Shown here in pieces: positions 1 through 7,635 of a stretch of DNA of 33,967 nt. The notes under the pieces were generated by a model that was given only the letters and a program-made list of their open reading frames with translations, did not search any database and was not told the DNA's origin. The DNA lies in contig JAHFED010000063.1 of the NCBI GenBank assembly GCA_023248635.1, positions 1-33,967 on the forward strand, in the 5' to 3' direction. Source of the stretch: Myxococcales bacterium. GTDB taxonomy: Bacteria; Myxococcota; UBA727; VGSZ01. The position numbers and the translations under genes are program-made. The stretch's first letter is position 1. Every line of letters begins with the position of its first letter.

Positions 1-637
1 ACACGACGCTGGCTGGGCCCGAGACCGCCAACGCGAGGCCGGTGGCCGAGGCCGACGTCCAAAACACCCAGGGATCCAACGGCGGCGGATTGAGGCGCAC
101 CGCCAATTGGGGAGCGACCCCGCGTGTGCGACCGGCCTTGAGCGGAGCTTCGGGGAAGAGGACTTCGACGGAGGGGCCTACCACCGCCAGGAATTCTTCG
201 CCGTTGGCGCGCTCCAAGCGCTGGTTCACCTGGCCGACGACTTTGGCTTCGCGCTGGTCGATGCGCTTGAGTCCAAACACGTTGCCCTCGCCGACGCTGG
301 CGGCGCTCCCCACGACGACGATGTCGACACCAAGAGCGGCGGCGATGTCGGCGAGACAGGATTCGTCGGTGCAGCCAACGAGTTGCTTTTGCGCTTCGAT
401 GTCGAGCATGGCGCGCACCTCGTCCATGCCGATGACGCTCAAGCCCTCGAGCTTGCGCAGCTCGGCGACCAGGCTTTCGGTCAGAATCGGTCCCAGCTGA
501 TGTGGCAGCCCCGACGTCGTGATCTCGTAGACCGCGATGCGGGGCACGCGCATCCCAGAGGGGGTCGATGAGGGTGGCGGCGCCACAGGAGCGGGGTCGG
601 CGCCGCCCAGCACCAGAGCCATGAGGATCGCGTTCAT
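1..637 (-). CDS. TolB/CsgG-like envelope protein, 3' end outside window (partial)
   Basis: This is a minus-strand gene that starts with ATG at 637 and runs off the window at position 1, so only about 212 residues are visible. A short hydrophobic N-terminus is followed by a Pro/Ser-rich stretch. Residues 31-150 then form an alpha/beta domain of the kind seen in TolB N-terminal or CsgG-like proteins (RIAVYEI near 33, GLSVIGMDEVRAML near 65). A C-x4-C pair sits at C89/C94 in the motif GCTDESC, followed by ALGVDIVVVGS. A hydrophobic segment near residues 190-210 looks like a transmembrane helix. The same core, including the paired cysteines, recurs in the genes at 23696 and 24935, so these are paralogues. 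The exact role is unknown; sensing or assembly at the envelope is only a guess. No clear Shine-Dalgarno precedes the chosen start, and an in-frame ATG at 622 is an alternative. Confidence 0.8.
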   Translation of the reverse strand, partial: MNAILMALVLGGADPAPVAPPPSSTPSGMRVPRIAVYEITTSGLPHQLGPILTESLVAELRKLEGLSVIGMDEVRAMLDIEAQKQLVGCTDESCLADIAAALGVDIVVVGSAASVGEGNVFGLKRIDQREAKVVGQVNQRLERANGEEFLAVVGPSVEVLFPEAPLKAGRTRGVAPQLAVRLNPPPLDPWVFWTSASATGLALAVSGPASVV

Positions 638-666
638 GCCGCCAAAATACCCGGGATCCATCGCGC

Positions 667-756
667 GGGCTTGGCACGGCGCAAAGTTTGCCATCCGCCC
701 CCGGCCGCAAGACGCTGGAGTTGCTTGCTGCTTTGAGCCGTCGGCCCGGTGCAAAC
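667..756. repeat. Degenerate copies of the TGGC-loop palindrome
   Basis: The 208-bp gap between the divergent genes at 637 and 846 holds two decayed relatives of the 35-bp palindrome arrayed at 30161. Positions 671-686 match its right half (TTGGCACGGCGCAAAG). Positions 732-755 keep the 24-nt layout (TTTGAGCCGT, loop CGGC, CCGGTGCAAA) but the arms no longer pair fully. The 11 bases before 732 resemble the array spacer with two changes. The gap must also contain promoters for both genes, but I could not pick reliable -35/-10 boxes. Confidence 0.6.
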
Positions 757-832
757 GTCGACAGCCTGCTCGCGAGGCGCTTTCCTCAGGGTTGGAAAGA
801 GAAAACCAGAAATCAGCCGGCTTCCGGCAACG

Positions 833-840
833 AAGGAGGA
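833..840 (+). promoter_or_regulatory. Ribosome binding site for the gene at 846
   Basis: AAGGAGGA lies five bases upstream of a GTG codon at 846. This near-perfect Shine-Dalgarno decides the start, since no ATG is available in that frame near the beginning of the reading frame. Confidence 0.8.
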
Positions 841-845
841 GATAG

Positions 846-1919
846 GTGCTGTTGGTGCTTTTTCTGGCTGTCTTCCCTCCCACCAGGGTCGTTCTTCGTT
901 CAACACCAGGCAGCGAGAAGGTGGAGACCTACGTGCGGCAGCGGTTGAAAGCCTACGGAAATGAGGTCAGTGACGACGCCGACGGCGCCGACCTGGTGCT
1001 CTTTTTGGACGCGAGCGCCGCCGGACGAGTGGTTTCCCTCGCGATCACCGCGGCCGACGGCAACGCAACGCGAGAGATCCACGCGGCGGATGCCGACGAG
1101 GCCCAGGCCCTGACTTGGCTGGTGGTTCGCGGCGCCATCGATCGAATCCGGCTCGTCGGTCGCCCCCCGGAGGTGCCCGTGGTGCCGCCGCCCGCCGAGA
1201 TCGGCCTTGTCCCCTTGCCCGTGGTCGCGCCCCCCCTGATCCCCGAGATGAGCCCAGTGGCAACCCCGACGACGTCGGCCACCGCCGAACCGGCTTCGAG
1301 CCCCGTTGCCGCCACCGCGCGCGCCGGCGTGGCGAGCGCCGCCGTCGACAGCGCCGCCGTCGAGAGCGCCGCCGTCGTGAGCCCTGCGCGCCCGCCGCCC
1401 TGGCTTCGGACCCGAGCGGTATTCCGGGGAGAGACTGGCTTTGCGGGCGTCGGCATTCCTGGCGATCTCGTCGACCTGCCCCTGCCCCTGGGTTTCGGCA
1501 TCGGCGTCGACGTCGGCGACAGCCTGGTGCTCGGGTTGGACATTGGCTGGCTCATGAGCAGAACCGACGACGTCGACGTCCACGACCTCCCCATCGGGGT
1601 GCGGGCGGAGTGGCGCGCGCTGCCGGCCGTCGCCATCGGTGTGCGCGCGGCGGTGGGGCCCTCCATCGGGGTCGGAAGGTCCGAGAGTCTCGGCACGGCA
1701 GCCGGCGTCGCCGCCTCCTTTGGTCCCTGCGTGCGTCTGCGGCTGCCCTTCCTCGACACCCCGCTGCCTTTGGCGATGGCTCTCGAGGCCGGGGTCGAGT
1801 TCCGCGCGCTTCGCCCCCGCTTCCTCACCGACGGCGGCGCGGTGCAACATCTTGAGGCCTTCGGCGTTCCGCTTGCCTTGTCCGTCGAGCTCGACCCGCC
1901 TTGGGGTGCGGCGCCATGA
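846..1919 (+). CDS. Predicted envelope protein, first gene of an ECF sigma cluster
   Basis: The protein has 357 residues and starts with GTG. A short hydrophobic N-terminus (LLVLFLAVF) may be an export signal. Residues 20-100 form a small alpha/beta region (EKVETYVRQRL, DADGADLVLFLDAS). A long Pro/Ala/Thr-rich linker follows, including imperfect repeats of VDSAA/VESAA near residues 158-178. The last 170 residues alternate short hydrophobic stretches with Gly and Asp turns (FRGETGFAGVGIPG, VLGLDIGWLMSRTDD, AIGVRAAVGPSIGVG), the pattern expected of an outer-membrane beta-barrel-like domain. Its TGA overlaps the ATG of the sigma factor gene by four bases (ATGA), which implies translational coupling. 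I do not recognise a named family. Its position suggests a part in the signal or output of the sigma system, which is inference. Confidence 0.75.
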   Translation: MLLVLFLAVFPPTRVVLRSTPGSEKVETYVRQRLKAYGNEVSDDADGADLVLFLDASAAGRVVSLAITAADGNATREIHAADADEAQALTWLVVRGAIDRIRLVGRPPEVPVVPPPAEIGLVPLPVVAPPLIPEMSPVATPTTSATAEPASSPVAATARAGVASAAVDSAAVESAAVVSPARPPPWLRTRAVFRGETGFAGVGIPGDLVDLPLPLGFGIGVDVGDSLVLGLDIGWLMSRTDDVDVHDLPIGVRAEWRALPAVAIGVRAAVGPSIGVGRSESLGTAAGVAASFGPCVRLRLPFLDTPLPLAMALEAGVEFRALRPRFLTDGGAVQHLEAFGVPLALSVELDPPWGAAP

Positions 1920-2473
1920 CCACGCTCTCGACGTCAGACGTGGTGCGACAGCACGGACCGGCGGTGCTTTCACGGCTGCGGCGGATGTTTGGCGTTCACG
2001 CTGACATCGACGACACCTTTCAGCAGGTCATGCTCGAGGTGGTCCGCGGCCTGCCGGGTTTTGCGGGCCGCAGCGAGGTGTCGACGTGGATTCACCGCAT
2101 CACCCTCAACGTTGCCTACCAACGGATGCGCCGTCACTACCGCACCCCAGGGAGTGTCGCCTTGGACAGCGAAAACGAGCCCCCCAACAACGACGAAGAC
2201 GCGTTGGCTCGGCTGGAGCGCGCCGAGACAGCCCGCCTGTTGCACACCTGTCTCGAAGCCCTGCCGCCCAAAAAGCGGGTGGCGGTCGTGCTGCACGACA
2301 TCGAGGGGCTGACCCTGCAAGCGATCTGCGAGCACATCGGTGTTCCGCTGCAAACAGTCGCCTCCCAACTCAAGGCCGGGCGGGCCGAGCTCGCCGCCCT
2401 CATGCACCGCGCGCTGCACGACCAAGCGCGCCGCACGCAGTCCCCCCAGCCCGTGCAAAGAGGCACGTCATGA
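1916..2473 (+). CDS. ECF-type RNA polymerase sigma factor
   Basis: The product has 185 residues, the usual size for an extracytoplasmic-function sigma-70 factor. Region 2 is seen at about residues 24-66 (DIDDTFQQVMLEVVRGL, then STWIHRITLNVAYQRMRRH). Region 4 with its helix-turn-helix is at about residues 118-165 (LPPKKRVAVVLHDIEGLTL, then ICEHIGVPLQTVASQLKAGR). An upstream in-frame ATG at 1901 exists, but 1916 gives the ATGA overlap with the preceding stop and the normal family length. The 3' end overlaps the next gene by the same ATGA arrangement. The factor is expected to direct RNA polymerase to its own regulon and be held inactive by the anti-sigma protein encoded next. Confidence 0.93.
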   Translation: MTTLSTSDVVRQHGPAVLSRLRRMFGVHADIDDTFQQVMLEVVRGLPGFAGRSEVSTWIHRITLNVAYQRMRRHYRTPGSVALDSENEPPNNDEDALARLERAETARLLHTCLEALPPKKRVAVVLHDIEGLTLQAICEHIGVPLQTVASQLKAGRAELAALMHRALHDQARRTQSPQPVQRGTS

Positions 2474-3867
2474 GTCGTTCCTGCGAAGAACACCGCGCTG
2501 ATCTAATGGCCCATCTCGCCGGCGACCTGGCGGCCTTGGAGCACGCCCGTCTCGAGGCGCACCTGGCTCACTGCGCCGATTGCACCGCTTTGCGCCGCGT
2601 CCTCGCCCTCGGGCTTGCGGCTGCCCGCGATGTGCCCTCCCCCACCGACGCCGAGATCGAAAGGCTCATCCAGCAAGCGCAGCCGACGACGGCGGTGTCT
2701 CGCATCCGCCCGCCATTGCGCCTGCTGGGCTTGGTCGTGCCCTTGGCGGCAGCAGCAGCCCTGGCCTTCGTCGTCATCGGCACGCCGCCGCCCCAACCGC
2801 CGCCCCTTCCCGGACCCGTCGCCGGCCTCTTGCCGCCCGCGCGATTCTCTGGCCTCGTGCCGGGCGGCCCAGTGGATGCCGGTCCCGTGGTGTTGCCTGC
2901 CTCGGGCCCAGAGCCCGTCGAAGCGCAGCCGAGCGCCTACGTCCGACTCGTTCACGACGGCGGCTATCGGGGCGCGGTTGCGGAGCGGAGGGCCGGCGAG
3001 ACGGTCCTGGTCGTCGATCAGGGCTCCGTGGCTGTGTCCTTCATGGGCGGCGAAGGCCGGCGATTGCGCGTCGAAGCAGGCGACGTCTCCATTGATGTCA
3101 CCGGCACCCGCTTCTACGTCGCACGACCCGACGCAGCTCGGGTGATCGTTGGAGTGCGCAGTGGACACGTCGAGGTCCACGTTGGCGCATCGACCCGCAC
3201 GCTGGGTCCAGCAGAGGTGCTCCAGATCGAGGGATCCGCCATCAGCAATCACAGCAGCGACGGCGACGCCTTCGTCTGGACGGATCGTCCCTTCCTGCTC
3301 AGCGGTGAGCGGCACGCCGACGTCCATGTCGATCCCCAACCGCCCGGCGCCGAGCTCAGCCCCAGCTCGACGCCGCAGCGAGCCGGTGCCCCCCTGGTGA
3401 GCGCATCGCGAAACGACCCCGACGGCAACGCGCGCGCCCCCCAGCACGAAGCCACGGCGGCCCTGCTCGCGCTTTTCGCCGATGCTGAGGCCCGCACCTT
3501 GGCTGGGGACGTCGACGGAGCTCGGTCGCTCTATCGTCGCGGGGTGAGCGATCCCATCTTTGGCAGCAAGCGCGCTCTCGCCGAGTTCGAGTTGGGCCGC
3601 TTCCTCGCGCTCACGGACAAGGACCCCGCTGCCGCTCGCCCCCTGCTGGATCGGCTGGCCCACGGATCGAGCAACGTCGCCGGAGACGCCGCCCTGCTGT
3701 TGTGCCGCCTCGACGAAGCCACCGATCCATGCGCCAGCGATCGTTGCCTGGCGAAGCTTGCCGCCGCCGGTGGTGCCATCGGTCGCGACGCGGCGCTGCT
3801 GAGGACCAAATTCTCTGCCCTCAGGCCGGGCGGCCAATTGCAGCTGCGCTGCCAAACGCCGGAGTGA
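2470..3867 (+). CDS. Zinc-finger anti-sigma factor with FecR domain
   Basis: The protein has 465 residues and starts at the ATG that overlaps the sigma factor stop. The cytoplasmic N-terminus holds an H-x3-C-x2-C zinc motif (H31, C35, C38 in HLAHCADC), typical of zinc-binding anti-sigma domains. A transmembrane helix follows at about residues 81-104. The periplasmic part has a Pro-rich linker, then a FecR-like domain at about 157-253 (RRAGETVLVVDQGSVAV, DVSIDVTGTRFYV, VRSGHVEVHV). The C-terminal 130 residues are helical and TPR-like (ARSLYRRGVSDPIFGSKRALAEF) with several cysteines. The order sigma factor then membrane anti-sigma factor is a standard cell-surface signalling pair: the FecR part would receive an envelope signal and the N-terminus would release the sigma factor. 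Confidence 0.88.
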   Translation: MSRSCEEHRADLMAHLAGDLAALEHARLEAHLAHCADCTALRRVLALGLAAARDVPSPTDAEIERLIQQAQPTTAVSRIRPPLRLLGLVVPLAAAAALAFVVIGTPPPQPPPLPGPVAGLLPPARFSGLVPGGPVDAGPVVLPASGPEPVEAQPSAYVRLVHDGGYRGAVAERRAGETVLVVDQGSVAVSFMGGEGRRLRVEAGDVSIDVTGTRFYVARPDAARVIVGVRSGHVEVHVGASTRTLGPAEVLQIEGSAISNHSSDGDAFVWTDRPFLLSGERHADVHVDPQPPGAELSPSSTPQRAGAPLVSASRNDPDGNARAPQHEATAALLALFADAEARTLAGDVDGARSLYRRGVSDPIFGSKRALAEFELGRFLALTDKDPAAARPLLDRLAHGSSNVAGDAALLLCRLDEATDPCASDRCLAKLAAAGGAIGRDAALLRTKFSALRPGGQLQLRCQTPE

Positions 3868-3966
3868 TTCGTCGTGGCTGCTCACGAGCACCAACGCGGT
3901 ACCTCGGGCCCTTCCGTTGGGAGCGCCGTGATCCTTGTTGAGAAAGCCGCTCTGCTCGCAGGCGAG

Positions 3967-5469
3967 GTGCTGCATCGGGCGCTTCTTGGGCGAAGCCGCT
4001 GCGCCGCGCTGGCGGGGCCGCTGGTGGCCGCGTCCTGTGTGCTGCCGGTCGATCTGCGCCGCACCCCAGCCGAAGGTGGGGACGAACAACCGCCCATCGC
4101 CACGAACGCCGACATCCGGCTCCTCGACACGGATCCCCTGCACGACGGAACCGCGGAGGCGGCGCTGGTGCTGCACCACGGCTCGGTGTGGGCAGGGCCT
4201 TCCAGCGACGGGCGTCGGCTGGCCCAATACTCCTTGGACGGCTCCAGCCTGGGGGCGCGCACCTTCTCCATCGCTGCCGATCAAGGCGGCGCGCACACCA
4301 ACTCGAACAGCACTCCCCCCCCCTACCAGACCTTCGGCGCCCCGAACTGCATCATCAACACCGCCGCCTGCGGGCCCGACAACGAAGGCAGCGCCGTCTT
4401 CCTCGCGGGCGTCAATTGGCCGCCCGGCCCGAGGGCAGAGAATTTCGCTGGCGCCGATTGGCTTGTGGCAGGTGCCAGCAGGGCCGACGGGGGCGTGCGC
4501 TACCTCTACATGGGGCAGGACGGCGGCGACGACGTCATTGCTTTTGCCCCCGTCGAGCTGAGCGCCGTGTTGGATGACGTCGACGGAGCCTCGAACGCGC
4601 TGGGATTGGCCACCGTCGCCGTCGTCGGGGAGCGCTTGTACCTGGGCCTGCCGGCGACCGGCGCCAAGCGACCGCGCTTGCTGGCTCTCCTGCACCCGCC
4701 GCCCGATCCGGAGCAGGTGTTCGAGGCCCGCGCCACTGGGACCTGCGATCCGGCGATCGACGACGTCTGCGACCTTCAGCTCGATCAAGTCCCGCTGCTC
4801 GCAGAAACGAGCAGCGTCGCCGGCATCGACGCCGTCGTGAGGTATGAGGGCCGCACTTATCTCGCCGACGCCGCCGTGGTCCTGCAGGCCGATTCCACGA
4901 CGCCCACGGCAGGCGAGCTGTGGACCGACGCGACCTCCAACGACGCCCGCCTTTCCGAGAGCCAGCTGGTTTCAGCGACCGGGCCGAGCGTCCAGACGCG
5001 CGACAAGGGGACCCCCGGCCTCATCAACGTGGGAACGGGGCTTGTGATGCTGAAGAACACCCAGGACGGAGCCCGCGTCTTCGTCTGTCAGCGCGACGAC
5101 TCTGCACCGACTTTTCAGTGTGGGGCCTGGCACGAGGCCACGCTCCCCTCTGAGTTCGTGGCGTCGGTGGACCCCTTGGACCCGAACAACGGGGGACGCA
5201 TCTCGGCCTTGGCCCTTGTTCGCGGGGTGCTGCTGCTCGCTCTCGACAACTCGACCGGAGCGTTGTTCGCGGCCTGCCCCCTGATCGCTGGCGTCATCAA
5301 CGACACCCCGCAGCTCGTGACCTTCGACCTCCTTGGGGATCCCGGCCTGGGAAACCCCAGCCTCACCCGCGTCATCGGCGCCGTCGACGTCGGCGACGCC
5401 GCCTTCGTGCTGCTCGGAGACGGGACCACGCCCGGTGAGCTCTTCCGCATCGCGATCGGCGGTCCCTGA
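3967..5469 (+). CDS. Predicted lipoprotein of unknown function
   Basis: The reading frame is open from 3874, but the GTG at 3967 gives a clean lipoprotein signal: basic start, hydrophobic segment ALAGPLVAAS, then C24. With this start the protein has 500 residues. The mature part is rich in short beta-type segments with Gly/Asp turns (LATVAVVGERLYLGLPATG, VVRYEGRTYLADAAVVLQ, ISALALVRGVLLLALDNSTG). This suggests a beta-propeller or similar repeat fold, though no blade motif is clear enough to name. Cysteines are few and partly paired by sequence (CDPAIDDVC, CQRDDSAPTFQC). It lies about 100 bp after the anti-sigma gene on the same strand and may be the last gene of the same unit. Function is not known. 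If the upstream start is used, the extra 31 residues would spoil the signal peptide. Confidence 0.75.
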   Translation: MLHRALLGRSRCAALAGPLVAASCVLPVDLRRTPAEGGDEQPPIATNADIRLLDTDPLHDGTAEAALVLHHGSVWAGPSSDGRRLAQYSLDGSSLGARTFSIAADQGGAHTNSNSTPPPYQTFGAPNCIINTAACGPDNEGSAVFLAGVNWPPGPRAENFAGADWLVAGASRADGGVRYLYMGQDGGDDVIAFAPVELSAVLDDVDGASNALGLATVAVVGERLYLGLPATGAKRPRLLALLHPPPDPEQVFEARATGTCDPAIDDVCDLQLDQVPLLAETSSVAGIDAVVRYEGRTYLADAAVVLQADSTTPTAGELWTDATSNDARLSESQLVSATGPSVQTRDKGTPGLINVGTGLVMLKNTQDGARVFVCQRDDSAPTFQCGAWHEATLPSEFVASVDPLDPNNGGRISALALVRGVLLLALDNSTGALFAACPLIAGVINDTPQLVTFDLLGDPGLGNPSLTRVIGAVDVGDAAFVLLGDGTTPGELFRIAIGGP

Positions 5470-5499
5470 ACCGATCCGCTCGGTGCTTCGCCGCTTGTC

Positions 5500-5634
5500 G
5501 ATGAATTCACCGACAGCGCTGCGCGTGTCGGTGAATTGTCTACAGGTTCATCGCCTGGCGGCGATGAATTCACCGACAGCGCTTTGCGTGTCGGTGAATT
5601 GTCTACAGGTTCATCGCCTCGCGGCGATGAATTC
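5500..5634. repeat. 63-bp tandem repeat with two palindromes per unit
   Basis: Two full 63-bp units begin at 5500 and 5563, and a third starts at 5626 but stops after about nine bases. Each unit holds a 10-bp stem (TTCACCGACA with TGTCGGTGAA) and a junction hairpin with a 9-bp stem (TTCATCGCC with GGCGATGAA). The first junction hairpin has the loop TGGC, the second TCGC. The units differ only at a few loop bases. They sit between the lipoprotein stop and the RlaP-type gene and could act as a terminator, an mRNA-stabilising element or a mobile REP-like element. The period is a multiple of three, so the frame stays open through it. Confidence 0.9.
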
Positions 5635-5649
5635 TTGCAAGATGCCGCC

Positions 5650-7635
5650 ATGCACCGCCCCTTCGCCCTGGCCAACGATGACGCTCTGCTGCCGCGGGGA
5701 ACCCGCGCCGTCATCAAGGTCAGCGCCGTCGACGACGCGGGGGTGCGCCACCGTTCGGGAGTGCTCGTCGTCGTCAAAGAGCAGCTGCCGGGTTCGAGCT
5801 ATGGGGTCGAGAGCATCGCTGGGGCCCACTTCGTCGTCGGCCGCGACGCTCTGGTGTTGGAGAAGCCGGATCACCTGCAGGCTCTCGCCCAACGCCAACA
5901 CGATCACGCGCGCCTGACCGAGCACGTGGTGCTCGCCGTCGTCGTCGGCAGCCGCGCCTGGGGCCTCGCCAACGCCGCCTCCGACGAAGATGTGCGGGGC
6001 TGCTTCGTGCTGCCCTTCGACGAGGAATCATCCATCTACGACGCGCCTGAGGAGATCCACGCGGGCGAGGCCGCGTATTGGGAGATCGAGAAAATGGTGC
6101 GGCAGGGGTTGCGGGCCGATCCCAACACCCTCGAGACCCTCTGGTCGCCGCTGGTGAAGGTCGAGCACGGCATCGGGGCCCGCCTGCGCAGCGAACGCGC
6201 CATCTTTTCTTCGCTGCGGGTCATCGATGCCTTTGGCCGCTATGCCCAAAGCCAGCTGAAAAAACTCGAGCGCGCCTTGGCACGACGACGTCATCTCAAG
6301 GTGCTGCTCCACGTCGTGCGCGCGGGTCACGTAGCGACCGTCAACGCCGCCCAAGCGTTCCTCCCGCCCGGCGAAGATGTGCATGCTTTGGTGCGCTCCC
6401 TCTTCGATCGCGGGCTGCTGGCGTCGTCGACCTTTGGAGCCCTGATCGATGCCGTCGCCGCTGTCGGCGTCGAATCGCTCCTGCCCGACGAGGTGCGGCC
6501 CAAGAACGCCTACAACCTCGTGCGACTGCTGCACTCCTGTGCCCATTGGATCCGGGTCGGCGAGCCCTTGATCACCATCAGCGGACCCTTGAGGCACGAG
6601 CTGCTGGCCATCAAGCGCGGCGACTTGTCCATCGACGACACCCTGCTGCGCGCCGCCGACGCCGCCGCCCTCGTCGATGACCTGGTCAAAAGCGGCGGCT
6701 CGCCCTTGCCCGCCGAGCCAGACGTGCAAGCCGCCGACGCCATCGTGCGCGCCGCCCGCCGGGATGCCGCCCGCTTGGTTTTTGCGGTGCCCGAGACCCA
6801 CGTCGACGGCTGGCCGCCCGATCGCTTCACCACCACCTTCGCGCCCACGCCCCTGCCCCTCGACGTCGACCTGGCGGCTTTGCGCGCGTTTCTGGACGAG
6901 AAAGCCCAGCGCCTGCCCGGGCCTTTTCTCGTCGTGGGGCTGACAGGTTCCCACGCCTACGGCTTCCCCTCGCCGGACTCCGATCTCGACCTCAAGGCCG
7001 TGCACGTGGCGCCGGCCCGCTCCCTCCTCGGGCTCTCGCCGGCGGTAACGCCGCTGGAGCTCGTCGAGATCTACCGGGGCAGAGAGATGGATCTCTCGTC
7101 CCACGAGCTGCTGCTCAGCGCCCAACTCTTGCTCAAGGGCAACGGCAACCTGCTCGAGCGCTTGCTCGGTCCCTGCGTGGTGCTGCGTTCCCCCGTCGGC
7201 GAGGATCTCAGCACCCTGGCCCGCCGCACGCTCTCGCGTCGCGTCGTGCACCACTACCGCGGCTTCTTCGAGCGCATGATCACCGAGCATGAAGGGGCGA
7301 AGGCGACGTCGTCGTCGTCGACGGCGAAGCGCCTCCTGTATGCCTATCGGGTGGCATTGACTGGGGCCCATCTCTTGGCCACGGGAGCACTGGTCACAGA
7401 CGTGCGGGAGCTGGCCCCCCTGTATGGCTTCGACATCAGCGCGCTGCTCGAGCAAAAGCGCAGTGGCGAAAAAGCCCCGGTCAAAGACGACGGCGCCTTT
7501 CTCGTCGACACCATCGTCTTGCGCGCCTTGCTCGACGAGAAGCTGCAGAGCTCGCCCCTGCCCGAGCACCCCCACCCCGAGGCTGCCGCCGCCCTCGATG
7601 CTTTCGTCGTCGAAGCCCGGCTCTCGTGTCCTTGA
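5650..7635 (+). CDS. Double RlaP-type nucleotidyltransferase-fold protein
   Basis: With the ATG at 5650 the protein has 661 residues. It carries two separate polymerase-beta-type nucleotidyltransferase signatures. The first is GSRAWGLANAASDEDVRG at residues 100-117. The second is GSHAYGFPSPDSDLDLKAV at 433-451, with D445 and D447 as the likely metal ligands. Both match the GSxxxG...SDxDxxG pattern of the RlaP family, named for RNA-ligase-associated polymerases; most members have a single domain. Each half continues with a helical region of about 200 residues. The frame is open upstream to 5536 through the 63-bp repeats, but homology-like sequence begins near 5650; there is no clear Shine-Dalgarno. 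The gene overlaps the DTW-domain gene by ten bases, so the two are probably co-translated and may act on the same RNA. The substrate is unknown. Confidence 0.85.
   Translation: MHRPFALANDDALLPRGTRAVIKVSAVDDAGVRHRSGVLVVVKEQLPGSSYGVESIAGAHFVVGRDALVLEKPDHLQALAQRQHDHARLTEHVVLAVVVGSRAWGLANAASDEDVRGCFVLPFDEESSIYDAPEEIHAGEAAYWEIEKMVRQGLRADPNTLETLWSPLVKVEHGIGARLRSERAIFSSLRVIDAFGRYAQSQLKKLERALARRRHLKVLLHVVRAGHVATVNAAQAFLPPGEDVHALVRSLFDRGLLASSTFGALIDAVAAVGVESLLPDEVRPKNAYNLVRLLHSCAHWIRVGEPLITISGPLRHELLAIKRGDLSIDDTLLRAADAAALVDDLVKSGGSPLPAEPDVQAADAIVRAARRDAARLVFAVPETHVDGWPPDRFTTTFAPTPLPLDVDLAALRAFLDEKAQRLPGPFLVVGLTGSHAYGFPSPDSDLDLKAVHVAPARSLLGLSPAVTPLELVEIYRGREMDLSSHELLLSAQLLLKGNGNLLERLLGPCVVLRSPVGEDLSTLARRTLSRRVVHHYRGFFERMITEHEGAKATSSSSTAKRLLYAYRVALTGAHLLATGALVTDVRELAPLYGFDISALLEQKRSGEKAPVKDDGAFLVDTIVLRALLDEKLQSSPLPEHPHPEAAAALDAFVVEARLSCP

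Noticed and set aside
2503-4788. 761-codon open frame on the minus strand
   Set aside because: It lies opposite the anti-sigma and lipoprotein genes, which have recognisable motifs; its translation shows none.
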